From a virus, in IMG/VR virus record IMGVR_UViG_3300046171_000140, positions 1 through 51,452 of that record: DNA of 51,452 nt, one strand, 5' to 3'. The notes beneath the pieces are model-generated. The model was given only the letters and a program-made list of their open reading frames with translations, did no database searches and had not been told where the DNA came from. How positions within the stretch are numbered: the first letter of the stretch is position 1; each line of letters begins with the position of its first letter. A program made the translations under genes and the position numbers. Below are positions 5,246-14,130 of the stretch, in pieces.

Positions 5246-7456
5246 ATGGCAGAAAACGACAATACATTTCTAACAGCTAACAATTTATATGAAGAAGTTG
5301 AAGGTGAAGCAGGAAAAACATTATCCTTAGAAGATGACCAAAGAATAAATTTAGTTGGTATAATTAAAGATAGATTTCAAAAAGCAGAAGATGTTAGAAA
5401 TACTGATGAAAAAAGATGGTTAAAATCTTATGAAAACTATCGAGGACTTTACAGTAAAGGAGTAAAGTTTAGAGAATCAGAAAAGTCTAGAGTATTTGTT
5501 AAAGTAACTAAAACAAAAGTTTTAGCAGCTTTTGGTCAATTAGTTGATGTTATATTTGGTACAGGTAAATTTCCGATAGGAATTTCCGAAACACATATAC
5601 CAGAAGGTGAAAAAGAAAATGCTTATCTTGATGCTACTAACCCTACTCCCGGATTAGAAACAAGTATACCAGATAACATTGGTAATAGATTAGAAGACGA
5701 ACCACAAGAAAATCCTTATAATATTGGTTATGAAGGTGATGGTAAAGTTTTAAAAGCAGGTGCTACTTATGGCACTGGAATGTTTGAAGAAACTATTGAA
5801 AATCAAGCAAATGCTTTAGGTTTATTAAAAGAAGGTTTAAGTCCTTTGCCTCAAGCAGTAGAACTTTCTCCAGCAGAAAAAGCTGCAAGAAGAATGGAAA
5901 AACTTGTTCATGACCAAATAGAAGAGTCTAATGGGTCAGCTGAGATAAGAAATGCTTTACTTGAAGCAGCTTTATTAGGTACTGGAATTATTAAAGGACC
6001 ATTTAATTTTAATAAAAAATTACATAAATGGGAAAATAATGAAGAAGGTATTAGAGAATATAATCCACTTGAAGTAAGAGTACCTAGAATAGAATTTGTA
6101 AGTTGTTGGGATTTTTATCCAGACCCTACAGCTACTAATATAGAAGAATGTGAGTTTATAATTCACAGACATAAAATGAATCGTAGTCAATTAAGACAGT
6201 TAAAAAACATGCCTTACTTTAATAAAGATGCTATTCGTGAATGTATACAAATGGGTCCAAACTATGAAGAAAAAGATTTTGAAAGTCAACTAAAAGATGA
6301 TTATAATGTTGATGAAAGTTATGCCCCTAACTTTGAAGTGCTTGAATATTGGGGAATTATGGATGCAGAATATGCTAGAGAAGTTGGTATAGATTTACCA
6401 AACTCTATAGATGATTTAGATGAGGTACAAATAAACGCTTGGGTATCTGGAGATAAATTATTACGAGCAGTAATAAATCCTTTTACACCATATCGTATAC
6501 CTTATAACGCATTCCCTTATGAAAGAAACCCTTATAATTTCTTTGGTATTGGAGTAGCTGAGAATATGAATGATTCTCAACAAATTATGAATGGTCATGC
6601 AAGAATGGCTATTGATAACTTAGCATTAGCTGGTTCATTAGTATTTGATGTTGATGAATCTGCTTTAGTAGGTGGGCAAAATATGGAGGTCTATCCCGGC
6701 AAAATCTTTAGAAGACAAGCTGGAATGCCGGGTCAATCTATTTATGGTCTTAAGTTTCCTAATACAGCACCTGAGAACATGATGATGTTTGACCGATTTA
6801 GACAACTTGCTGATGAGCAAACAGGAATACCTAGTTATTCTCATGGGCAAACAGGTGTACAAAGTATGACAAGAACTGCTTCTGGTATGTCAATGTTACT
6901 TGGTGCATCAAGTTTAAATATTAAAACAGTCATTAAAAATCTTGATGACTTTTTATTAAAGCCACTAGGAGAGTCTTACTTTCAATGGAACATGCAGTTT
7001 TTTGAAGGTGACTTAGATGTGGTAGGTGATTTAGAAGTTAAAGCTACAGGTACAAATAGCTTGATGCAGAAAGAAGTTAGAAGTCAAAGACTAACAATGT
7101 TTTTACAAACTGCTCAAAGTCCAGCGATTGCACCATTTGTTAAAGTTTCTAAATTAGTTAGTGAACTTGCCTATAGCCTAGATTTAGACCCAGATGAAAT
7201 TCTAAATGACCCAGAAGAAGCAGCTATTATGGCACAAATAATAGGAATGCAAAATGCTCAACAAAATACAGGCGAAGAAACTCAACCCGATAGTCAACAA
7301 CAGACAGGTATGGGAAGCCTTGGAGGAACACCTCAAGGACCTCAAGACCTTGGAGTTACAGGCACTGGCGGTGGCAACATCGGAATCGGAAATGTTCCGG
7401 TTGCAGGGGAGGATTCATTCTCTGGCACGATTAATAACACTACCGCAACAGGTTAA
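5246..7456 (+). CDS. Portal protein
   Basis: A 736-aa protein directly after large terminase, within the usual size range of podovirus-type portals. It has a long alpha/beta body, motifs such as SCWDFYPDPTA (about 285) and NPYNFFGIGVAENMNDSQQI (about 430), and an MTRTASGMSMLLGASSLN segment (about 545), the pattern of portals of this group. The portal forms the dodecameric gate at the capsid vertex. The last 70 residues are Gln/Gly/Thr-rich low-complexity sequence that overlaps another gene in a different frame (7254-7484). Confidence 0.88.
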   Translation: MAENDNTFLTANNLYEEVEGEAGKTLSLEDDQRINLVGIIKDRFQKAEDVRNTDEKRWLKSYENYRGLYSKGVKFRESEKSRVFVKVTKTKVLAAFGQLVDVIFGTGKFPIGISETHIPEGEKENAYLDATNPTPGLETSIPDNIGNRLEDEPQENPYNIGYEGDGKVLKAGATYGTGMFEETIENQANALGLLKEGLSPLPQAVELSPAEKAARRMEKLVHDQIEESNGSAEIRNALLEAALLGTGIIKGPFNFNKKLHKWENNEEGIREYNPLEVRVPRIEFVSCWDFYPDPTATNIEECEFIIHRHKMNRSQLRQLKNMPYFNKDAIRECIQMGPNYEEKDFESQLKDDYNVDESYAPNFEVLEYWGIMDAEYAREVGIDLPNSIDDLDEVQINAWVSGDKLLRAVINPFTPYRIPYNAFPYERNPYNFFGIGVAENMNDSQQIMNGHARMAIDNLALAGSLVFDVDESALVGGQNMEVYPGKIFRRQAGMPGQSIYGLKFPNTAPENMMMFDRFRQLADEQTGIPSYSHGQTGVQSMTRTASGMSMLLGASSLNIKTVIKNLDDFLLKPLGESYFQWNMQFFEGDLDVVGDLEVKATGTNSLMQKEVRSQRLTMFLQTAQSPAIAPFVKVSKLVSELAYSLDLDPDEILNDPEEAAIMAQIIGMQNAQQNTGEETQPDSQQQTGMGSLGGTPQGPQDLGVTGTGGGNIGIGNVPVAGEDSFSGTINNTTATG

Positions 7457-7484
7457 AGAAGCATTAACAAGAGTAGAGGAATAA
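7254..7484 (+). CDS. 76-aa protein encoded out of frame inside the portal tail
   Basis: A helical protein containing NNRQVWEALEEHLKDLKTLE then ATSESEMFRLQGRIHSLARL and ending QQVKEALTRVEE. The pattern of a short helical hairpin with a RLQGRI segment resembles small proteins often found behind portal genes. ATAGGA lies about seven bases before the ATG. The first 203 bases overlap the portal in another frame; the final 28 lie beyond the portal stop and end next to the following ATG. GC content in this stretch is raised, as dual coding would require. Alternative: fortuitous frame. Confidence 0.55.
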   Translation: MLNKIQAKKLNPIVNNRQVWEALEEHLKDLKTLELQALAVATSESEMFRLQGRIHSLARLITLPQQVKEALTRVEE

Positions 7485-7485
7485 T

Positions 7486-8250
7486 ATGAAAGAAAATAAA
7501 AAGTTAGTAGGTAGTCAAAAAAAATTAGATGCTAATAAAGATGGTGAATTAACTGCTGATGACTTTGAAGCTCTTAGAGAAAGAACACAAAAACAAATGG
7601 GTGGTATGATGGCAGGTGAAGAACTACCTACACAAGAAGAACAAATGCAAAGTATGATGAGTGATAAAACTGAATCAGAAAAAATGCAAGAAGAATTAGA
7701 ACCTCTTCCAGAGAAACCTAAAGAACAAATGGATTCTGATGATGAAATGGAAGATAAGTATTTAGATTTTGTAATAAATGAAGCATTAGATGAAGAAGAA
7801 GAAACAATGCTTATGAATGAATTAGAAAACAATCCACAACTTAGCATGTTATTTGATAAAGTTATGGATGTTGCAATAGAATTTTCAGGGTCTGGTCCTG
7901 TAGAAGGACCGGGTTCGGAAGTCTCCGACAGTATACCTGCAAGGTTATCTGACGGTGAATTTGTCTTTACTACTAAAGCTGTAGAAGAAATCGGAGCAGA
8001 CAATTTAATGTCTATGATGAAAGAAGCTGAAGCTAAAGCAGATGAAAGACTAACAGCTGCTAACGGTGGCGAAATAGAAGAAGAGACTGGTCTTACTCCA
8101 ATGCCTGTGGAAACACCGGCTGTAAAGCAAGACATTAGAGTTACTAAAGAAACAGTTGGCTCTCAAGCTACAATGCAAGAGGAAGACGATTTAGTTAGTG
8201 ATGAAATAAAAAAGTCTATGCTTTCTAATAGACCCTACGTTAGAAGCTAA
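7486..8250 (+). CDS. Acidic structural protein with EF-hand-like loop
   Basis: A 254-aa very acidic protein. Residues about 14-25 (DANKDGELTADD) match a calcium-binding EF-hand loop at positions 1, 3, 5, 7, 9 and 12, though position 12 is Asp instead of Glu. Residues about 140-165 contain GSEVSDSIPARLSDGEFVFT, a motif seen in many phage proteins between portal and scaffold. Between these lies a Met/Glu-rich helical region. It probably belongs to the head or portal region of the virion. Shine-Dalgarno AGAGG-like bases precede the ATG. Confidence 0.7.
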   Translation: MKENKKLVGSQKKLDANKDGELTADDFEALRERTQKQMGGMMAGEELPTQEEQMQSMMSDKTESEKMQEELEPLPEKPKEQMDSDDEMEDKYLDFVINEALDEEEETMLMNELENNPQLSMLFDKVMDVAIEFSGSGPVEGPGSEVSDSIPARLSDGEFVFTTKAVEEIGADNLMSMMKEAEAKADERLTAANGGEIEEETGLTPMPVETPAVKQDIRVTKETVGSQATMQEEDDLVSDEIKKSMLSNRPYVRS

Positions 8251-8254
8251 AAGC

Positions 8255-8370
8255 AATAAAGCTACCCTAGTAATAGGCACTTTATTATATTAAAACAACC
8301 GAAAGGCTACCTTTACAAACAAGCCCTCTAGTCGACATAGAGCTACCTTGTAGACAAAGCCCCAATTAGG
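8255..8370 (+). ncRNA. Structured leader of the scaffold-capsid genes
   Basis: Several helices are visible: AATAAAG/CTTTATT (8255-8261 with 8280-8286) enclosing CCTA-GTAA-TAGG; CCGAAAGG near 8299; CTCTA/TAGAG around 8326-8342; and CTAC-CTT-GTAG near 8344-8353. GGCTACCTTTACAAACAAGC and the later AGCTACCTTGTAGACAAAGC are imperfect direct repeats. A GGAGG ribosome site follows. The CCCTAGTAATAGG loop also occurs in the arm of the glutamine riboswitch. It could stabilise or regulate the very abundant capsid message. I do not recognise it as a known riboswitch. Confidence 0.55.
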
Positions 8371-8380
8371 AGGATAGAAA

Positions 8381-9235
8381 ATGACTGAAGAAGTCTTAAA
8401 AGAGGAACAAGCAAATCCTTATAACCAAAAAAAAGCTTGGCATACTGGTGAAGATAAACCTTTTGAATCGTCAGAAAGTTTGTTTTTTGAAAAACCATCA
8501 AATGAAGTTGACGAAAGTGATGACATTGAAATGGCTAAACAGGAACAGGTAGTAGAGCAAAATGATACTCCTTATAAAAAACCTGATTACAAAAAACGCT
8601 ATGATGATTTAAAAAAACATTATGATAATAAACTTAATGAATTTAAGTCTAGAGAACAAGAATTGTTAGGACAGGTAACACCTGAATATACAGCTCCTAA
8701 AACTCCAGAAGAACTTGAAGAATTTAAAAATCAATATCCTGATGTATTCGAAGTTGTAGAAACTGTTGCACATCTACAAAGTGAATCTAAGGCAAAAGTT
8801 CTAGAAGAACGTCTTAGTCAACTCCAAGAAAGAGAACAACAAATGAGTCAACGAGAATCAGAAAAAAGGTTAATGGAAAACCATCCTGACTTTGATGATA
8901 TCAGAAACAGTGATGATTTTCATACATGGGCTAAAGAACAACCTGAAGCTATCCAAGATTGGATATACAATAATGTTGATAACCCTGACCTAGCTAGTAG
9001 AGCTATAGATTTATTTAAAAAGGATATAGGCTTAGATACTCCGAAAAAGAAAAAGTCATCTTCTAAACAGACTAAATCTGCTGCGGATATGGTTTCAACT
9101 AAAACAACAAGTGTTGAACCAACGCAAGAGAAAATATGGTCTGAAAAGGAGATTGCTGCAATGAGTATGGCTGAATTTGATAAGTACGAAAGTGAAATCA
9201 GTGAAGCTATGCAACAAGGCAGAATCATTAAATAA
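8381..9235 (+). CDS. Probable scaffolding protein
   Basis: A 284-aa highly charged protein directly before the major capsid gene, the normal place for a scaffold. Residues about 60-170 form a strong heptad-type coiled coil with many Gln/Glu/Lys residues (for example LQEREQQMSQRESEKRLME). A Lys/Ser-rich linker follows near 225 and a helical C-terminal end MSMAEFDKYESEISEAMQQG near 263. AGGAGG stands eight bases before the ATG. Such proteins guide prohead assembly and leave before or during packaging. Confidence 0.8.
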   Translation: MTEEVLKEEQANPYNQKKAWHTGEDKPFESSESLFFEKPSNEVDESDDIEMAKQEQVVEQNDTPYKKPDYKKRYDDLKKHYDNKLNEFKSREQELLGQVTPEYTAPKTPEELEEFKNQYPDVFEVVETVAHLQSESKAKVLEERLSQLQEREQQMSQRESEKRLMENHPDFDDIRNSDDFHTWAKEQPEAIQDWIYNNVDNPDLASRAIDLFKKDIGLDTPKKKKSSSKQTKSAADMVSTKTTSVEPTQEKIWSEKEIAAMSMAEFDKYESEISEAMQQGRIIK

Positions 9236-9260
9236 ACTATAAAACACAGGAGAATATCCC

Positions 9261-10235
9261 ATGGCTCAATTTTTTGAACCTTCAACGGATACTAATGCTA
9301 ACTTTGCAAACTCCGTTAGTGGACAAACTAATAGTTTTTTCCTACCTTCGATTTATTCTAAAAAGGTTTTAAACTTTTTCAGAAAAGCATCGGTAGTTGA
9401 AGCTATTACAAACACTGACTACGCTGGAGAAATATCAGCGTTTGGAGACTCTGTAAAGATTATCAAGGAGCCAGTAATTTCAGTATCAGCGTATACTAGA
9501 AATACTGACACAACTGAAACTAGATTGACTGACCAAGAACTTAACTTGGTTGTCGACCAAGCAAACGCTTTTAAGTTTATCGTTGATGACATTGAAACTA
9601 ATATGTCTCACGTTAACTTTAAAGAAGTTGCTACATCATCTGCTGCTTACTCATTAAAAGATGCGTATGATGCAGCTGTTATAGCTGAAATGTTTGCAGG
9701 TGTTTCTTCATCATCCCCAGACCACATCATAGGTTCTGACAGTGCTACTGCTGATTCTACAATGACTCACGCAACTAACTCTGTTGACCTACTTGGTTCT
9801 GACGGAACTGGTGTTGATGCACTAGACTTAATGGCTAGAATGGCTAGATTAATGGATGACCAAACTATACCTGAAGAAGGTAGATGGTTTGTAGCTCCAC
9901 CTTCGTTTTACGAAGAGCTATCACAATCTGGTTCTAAGTTATTGTCTGTTGACTTTAACGCTGGTCAAGGCTCAATCAGAAATGGTTTAGTATCAACTGG
10001 AAAACTACGTGGATTTGACATGTACAAGTCTAACAATATCGCTGCGACTTCCAACGCAAGTGGTAAAGTTATGGCTGGTCATATCAGTTCTACTGCTACT
10101 GCTCAAACGATTCTTTCAACTGAAGTGTTGAGAGACCCAACTTCGTTTGGTGACATAGTTCGTGGACTGCATGTATACGGAGCTAACGTCTTAAGACCTG
10201 AAGCTTTAGTATCTGCATTTTATGTAGTTGACTAA
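9261..10235 (+). CDS. Major capsid protein
   Basis: A 324-aa protein with the length and composition expected for an HK97-fold capsid protein of small tailed phages. An N-terminal arm (MAQFFEPSTDTNANFAN) is followed by FFLPSIYSKKVLNFFRKAS, a beta-rich middle with the VDDIETNMSHVNF segment, and a C-terminal A-domain with RWFVAPPSFYEEL. The GC content and codon choice are visibly richer (more C-ending codons) than neighbouring genes, typical of a very highly expressed product. GGAG precedes the ATG. A strong terminator lies ten bases past the stop. Confidence 0.9.
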   Translation: MAQFFEPSTDTNANFANSVSGQTNSFFLPSIYSKKVLNFFRKASVVEAITNTDYAGEISAFGDSVKIIKEPVISVSAYTRNTDTTETRLTDQELNLVVDQANAFKFIVDDIETNMSHVNFKEVATSSAAYSLKDAYDAAVIAEMFAGVSSSSPDHIIGSDSATADSTMTHATNSVDLLGSDGTGVDALDLMARMARLMDDQTIPEEGRWFVAPPSFYEELSQSGSKLLSVDFNAGQGSIRNGLVSTGKLRGFDMYKSNNIAATSNASGKVMAGHISSTATAQTILSTEVLRDPTSFGDIVRGLHVYGANVLRPEALVSAFYVVD

Positions 10236-10243
10236 CAATAATT

Positions 10244-10270
10244 GGGGAGGTCTTCGGACCTCTCCTTTTT
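10244..10270 (+). terminator. Strong intrinsic terminator after capsid gene
   Basis: GGGGAGGTC (10244-10252), a TTCG tetraloop and GACCTCTCC (10257-10265) form a nine-pair stem with one G-U pair, followed by five T residues. It ends the head-gene transcript behind the major capsid gene, so the tail genes rely on readthrough or another promoter. Confidence 0.93.
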
Positions 10271-10290
10271 TATAATAAAGAGGAATATAA

Positions 10291-10422
10291 ATGAATCACA
10301 AAGATAAAAAGAAAAAAATGATGTACGGTGGTATGGCTAAAAAGAAAAAAATGATGAAAGGTGGTGGCAGAGCTATGTATAGTGCTGGTGGTAGTGCAAT
10401 GCCTAAAGCTACACCTAATTAA
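10291..10422 (+). CDS. 43-aa Lys/Met/Gly-rich peptide
   Basis: A 43-aa peptide with KKKKMM and AKKKKMMKGGG repeats and a Gly/Ala/Met tail ending PKATPN. AGAGGA stands a few bases before the ATG. Similar Met/Lys/Gly-rich tiny proteins commonly lie next to capsid genes in marine phages. It could be a minor virion or DNA-binding component. It is the first gene after the capsid terminator. Confidence 0.6.
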   Translation: MNHKDKKKKMMYGGMAKKKKMMKGGGRAMYSAGGSAMPKATPN

Positions 10423-10424
10423 AA

Positions 10425-10571
10425 ATGAAAGTCAAAGCACCTAAAGGTTATCATTGGATGAAACAATCTAATGGCAGTTATAAATTAATGAAGCATTCTG
10501 GAAAGTTTGTTAAACATAAAGGTGCTTCATTAGCTGCAAATTTTGCAATACAAAAACAACATAAAGCATAA
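10425..10571 (+). CDS. 48-aa basic protein
   Basis: A 48-aa basic protein, MKVKAPKGYHWMKQSNGSYK followed by a helical end with GASLAANFAIQKQHKA. The start lies two bases past the previous stop and its stop overlaps the adaptor start as TAATG, so the three genes are coupled. The N-terminal PKGYHWM pattern is frequent in small phage proteins next to capsid genes. No function assigned. Confidence 0.6.
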   Translation: MKVKAPKGYHWMKQSNGSYKLMKHSGKFVKHKGASLAANFAIQKQHKA

Positions 10572-11338
10572 TGGCAACAACATACTTAGAATTATCAAAT
10601 GAAATACTAAGAGAGTTAAATGAAATACCTTTAACCTCATCAAACTTTGCAAGTGCTACAGGTTTTCAACAGTTTGTTAAAGATTCAATTAATAAAAGTT
10701 TATTTGATATAGCTAATGAAGAACCTGAATTACCATTCTTTTCAGCAGGACTAAGTGGTGCTACTGACCCTTTTTATGGTAATACTACTGTTGCTTCAGT
10801 GATTGGACAAAGATGGTATACCTTAAAAGCTGGTAGTTCTAGTTTAATTACTGATTTTTCTAAAGTTGATTGGGATGATTTTTTTATTACTACAGTTAAT
10901 GTTAGTGGTGAAACAGCTCCATTTGTATCTAAAGGTTTAAAGTTTTTAACTTTAGCTGATTGGACTAGATACTATCGCAATACAGAAAATAATGATGATG
11001 CTGATTCACAAAGTTATGGTGAACCAATACATGTTATTAAATCACCAGATAATAGAAAGTTTGGGTTAAGTCCAATACCTGACAAGATTTATAATGTACA
11101 TTTTTATGCTTTTGCTAGACCAACTGCTTTATCAGCTTTTAGTGATGAAATGGTTTTGCCAGACCAGTATAAAAATATAATTTTAGCCAGAGTAAGATAT
11201 TACGTTTGGCAATTTAAAGAGAGTCCACAACAAGCAGCATTTGCTTTAGACGACTATAAAAAAGGCATGAGACAAATGAAGAGTGTATTAATTAATCCTA
11301 CACCTAAATACATGACCGATGACAGAACATATTTTTAG
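10571..11338 (+). CDS. Probable head-tail adaptor protein
   Basis: A 255-aa protein in the position of the T7 gp11 / P22 gp4-like adaptor, following the capsid gene and preceding the tail proteins. The N-terminus, TTYLELSNEILRELNEIPLT, with following SSNFASATGFQQFVKDSINK, is a helical pattern typical for adaptors of marine podoviruses. A C-terminal helix has LARVRYYVWQFKESPQQAAF. The predicted role is to join the portal ring to the tail tube. Based on order and remembered family patterns. Confidence 0.65.
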   Translation: MATTYLELSNEILRELNEIPLTSSNFASATGFQQFVKDSINKSLFDIANEEPELPFFSAGLSGATDPFYGNTTVASVIGQRWYTLKAGSSSLITDFSKVDWDDFFITTVNVSGETAPFVSKGLKFLTLADWTRYYRNTENNDDADSQSYGEPIHVIKSPDNRKFGLSPIPDKIYNVHFYAFARPTALSAFSDEMVLPDQYKNIILARVRYYVWQFKESPQQAAFALDDYKKGMRQMKSVLINPTPKYMTDDRTYF

Positions 11339-11347
11339 GAGATATAA

Positions 11348-12169
11348 ATGACCACTAAGATACCAGTAGAACTTTCAAGTACCCCCGGCATTGTTGATGG
11401 TAGTAATGCAACTGCTATTACTATTGATAGTTCAGAAAATGTTGCAATTGGTACAACCTCAGTTCTCTCAGGCAATAAATTAGATGTTCGTGGTGGTAAC
11501 ATCATGGTTGGTGGTTTTGGTGGCGGAACTGATTATGGATTGATACTTACTCCTGATGATGGTTCAGGTTACTACAATATAGCAAACATAACGGGTGGTC
11601 ATCTAACATTTAATAATTCATCTACAATAGGTAGCACTGAAAGAATGCGAATTAATTCTTCTGGTCAAGTTGCTATTGGTACAACATCACCAGATGGAGT
11701 AAGTAATTTAACAGTAAAATCAGCAAATAGCACTGCAGGTCAAGAGTTAGTTTCTATTCATCACACTGCTACAAGTGGCACAGTTTATTTTATGTCATTT
11801 ATGACAGAAGCAAGTGGAGCTGATAGAGGTTATATAACTTATAACCAAAGTGTTATGGCTCTTGCTACTGCTTCTGATATTTCTTTAAAAGAAAATATAA
11901 GAGATTTAACTGGTGGTTTAGATTTAATTAAGCAAATAAAACCAAGAGTTTTTGACTGGAAAGAAGAAGGCAAAAATAGTGACCAAGTAGGTTTTATAGC
12001 TCAAGAAATAGAAGAAATTAAACCAGAATGGGTATATGAAAAAGAAGGTATAAAACTTCTTTCTAGTAACTTGCCAGATTCAATACCTTACTTAATAAAA
12101 GCAATCCAAGAACAACAAACACAGATTGAAGCCTTACAAGCTGAAATTAACACACTCAAAGGAGAATAA
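11348..12169 (+). CDS. Tail fibre/spike protein with endosialidase chaperone domain
   Basis: A 273-aa protein. The N-terminal 170 residues are Gly/Ser/Thr-rich beta-type sequence (GIVDGSNATAITIDSSENVA). From about residue 175, SDISLKENIRDLTGGLDLIK begins a peptidase S74 intramolecular chaperone domain, with the conserved Ser/Lys/Asn pattern and GFIAQEIEEI. It ends in a heptad coiled coil (IQEQQTQIEALQAEINTL). Such domains help trimerisation and are then cut off autocatalytically. A second S74 fibre follows at 14131-17959. GGAG precedes the ATG. Confidence 0.85.
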   Translation: MTTKIPVELSSTPGIVDGSNATAITIDSSENVAIGTTSVLSGNKLDVRGGNIMVGGFGGGTDYGLILTPDDGSGYYNIANITGGHLTFNNSSTIGSTERMRINSSGQVAIGTTSPDGVSNLTVKSANSTAGQELVSIHHTATSGTVYFMSFMTEASGADRGYITYNQSVMALATASDISLKENIRDLTGGLDLIKQIKPRVFDWKEEGKNSDQVGFIAQEIEEIKPEWVYEKEGIKLLSSNLPDSIPYLIKAIQEQQTQIEALQAEINTLKGE

Positions 12170-12170
12170 C

Positions 12171-12515
12171 ATGGCAATATCATACGCATGGGATGTAAAA
12201 ACTGTGGACACTTATCCTACTAAAGATTCTAAGTCTGACGTAGTTTATAATGTACACTGGCGACTAACAGCTACTGATGACACTAATAATGATGCAGAAG
12301 GTAATTCATTAACTGCAACAGTATATGGGTCTCAGGGTTTAGATACTTCAGACTTATCAAGCTTTACAGCTTTTGCTAGTCTCGATGCTGCAGCAGTGCA
12401 GGGTTGGGTCGAAGCAGCTTTAACAGCTGATACTATTAATGACATGAAAGATAGTCTTGACAGTACTATTGAAGAATTAGTTACCCCAACATCCGTACAA
12501 AAAACTATAGGATAA
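12171..12515 (+). CDS. Small tail-region protein, unknown
   Basis: A 114-aa acidic protein beginning MAISYAWDVKTVDTYPTKDS, with DVVYNVHWRLTATDD and a C-terminal EELVTPTSVQKTIG. ATG 12171 is preferred over the upstream in-frame start because AAAGGAG is just ahead of it and the longer version would lie within the fibre gene. This type of small beta-rich protein is common between tail genes of marine phages. Structural role likely, not proven. Confidence 0.7.
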   Translation: MAISYAWDVKTVDTYPTKDSKSDVVYNVHWRLTATDDTNNDAEGNSLTATVYGSQGLDTSDLSSFTAFASLDAAAVQGWVEAALTADTINDMKDSLDSTIEELVTPTSVQKTIG

Positions 12516-12516
12516 T

Positions 12517-14127
12517 ATGCCTAGAAGTCAACCATACACAGTAGCATGTGCAGGAGGTTTAGTAAACTCTTCAAATGCTATAGACTTATTAAGAGCTCCC
12601 GGAGTTGCTACCGAGTTAAGAAACTTTGAAGTCTCTATAGAAGGTGGTTACAGAAGAATTAATGGCTATCAGAAGTTTGGTACTACAGATTCAACTCAAC
12701 CGACTGGTGGTACGACAGATATTTTAGGAGTTATTCCTTATGCTGATGGTGTAGTTGTTTGTGCTGGTACTAATATTTATTTTACTCAAGACGGTATAAC
12801 CTACTTACAAATAAATAGAAGTTCAGTATCTGGTAGTGGTGATAACTATAGTACCTTTACAGGTCGTAGTGTTTTAGCTCGAACTGGTCAAGGGCAAATA
12901 AGTTTTGCTTTATTTGAATCAGCAACTTCAGATTATGGTACGTTAATTATAGCTGATGGAGCAAACGAACCTTATCAGTTTAGAATGGAAGGTACAGGTG
13001 CTAACTTAAATAGTAGAACTTACTTTAGTAGTGAGATAACAGTTACCGGAACTAAACATGTTAAGCATGTAACTGTCCATGACAAACATTTAATAGCTGC
13101 TGGAGTAGAAGATAATTTAAATACTATTTTTTATAGTGGTACTTTAGACCCAACAGATTTTACTAGCACTGGTTCAGGTAGTATTGTTATTGAAGACCAG
13201 ATAGAAGGTATTAAAAGTTTCCGTAATGAATTATTTATATTTTGTGAAAACTCAATATTTAAACTACAGAATATAAATAATGCAAGTACGATTGCAGTAA
13301 TACCAGTAACCAAAAACGTAGGTTGTTTAAGTGGTTACAGTATTCAAGAGATTGGTGGTGATTTAATATTTTTAGCACCAGATGGATTAAGAACAGTAGC
13401 TGGTACAGCAAGAATTGGTGATGTAGAGTTAGGAACTATAAGTCAATCTATACAACCAACAATAACAGATTTAGCAAACAATATAAATTTATTTACCATA
13501 AATAGTATTGTGTTAAGAGAAAAGTCTCAGTATCGTTTATTTTATACTAATACTGGAGCTACTAATGCATCTCAGCAAGGCATTATAGGTACGTTAAGAC
13601 CAAATGGTTTTGAGTGGTCTGAGACTAGAGGTTTAGAAGTTACAGCTATTGGTTCAGGTTTTGATACTAATGGTATAGAAAAAATATATCATGGTGATAC
13701 TAATGGTTTTGTTTATGAACATGACACTGGTAATAATTTTGATGGTTCATCAATCTTAGCAAGATATACAACACCAGATTATGATTATGGTGATTTAGGA
13801 ACTTTAAAAACTTTACACTATCTTAGAGTTTCAGCAGCTACCGAAGGTATTGTTGAACCGGATGTACAAATTAAATTTGATTTTAACAGTTCAGATGTAC
13901 CACAACCTTTAGACTTAATTGACTTAGGTGTAATAAATCCACCATCTATATTTAGTGAAGCAGTTTTTGCTACTAATAAATTTGCTGGACAAAACAATCC
14001 AATGATAAGAGTGCCTTTACAAGGCAGTGGTACAAGTAACAATTTTACAGTAATAAGTGAAGATACAAAACCATCATATACAATTAATGGTTTTTATGTA
14101 GATTACATACCTTCGGGTAGGAGATAA
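12517..14127 (+). CDS. Tail tube/hub protein (gp10- or tubular-B-like)
   Basis: A 536-aa beta-rich protein, starting MPRSQPYTVACAGGLVNSSN with a following LLRAPGVATELRNFEVSIEG motif. Proteins with a start like this and repeated six-strand-type blades (LFIFCENSIFKLQNI, DLIFLAPDGLRTVAG) are the tail needle-stabiliser or tubular B type of podoviruses. It sits one base past the previous gene, before the long fibre. Likely forms part of the short tail below the adaptor. Confidence 0.65.
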   Translation: MPRSQPYTVACAGGLVNSSNAIDLLRAPGVATELRNFEVSIEGGYRRINGYQKFGTTDSTQPTGGTTDILGVIPYADGVVVCAGTNIYFTQDGITYLQINRSSVSGSGDNYSTFTGRSVLARTGQGQISFALFESATSDYGTLIIADGANEPYQFRMEGTGANLNSRTYFSSEITVTGTKHVKHVTVHDKHLIAAGVEDNLNTIFYSGTLDPTDFTSTGSGSIVIEDQIEGIKSFRNELFIFCENSIFKLQNINNASTIAVIPVTKNVGCLSGYSIQEIGGDLIFLAPDGLRTVAGTARIGDVELGTISQSIQPTITDLANNINLFTINSIVLREKSQYRLFYTNTGATNASQQGIIGTLRPNGFEWSETRGLEVTAIGSGFDTNGIEKIYHGDTNGFVYEHDTGNNFDGSSILARYTTPDYDYGDLGTLKTLHYLRVSAATEGIVEPDVQIKFDFNSSDVPQPLDLIDLGVINPPSIFSEAVFATNKFAGQNNPMIRVPLQGSGTSNNFTVISEDTKPSYTINGFYVDYIPSGRR

Positions 14128-14130
14128 TAA

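Noticed and set aside
7515-8135. 206-aa minus-strand frame opposite the acidic structural protein
   Set aside because: Ser-rich mirror of Glu/Asp/Met codons; no ribosome site; the plus-strand gene has clear motifs.
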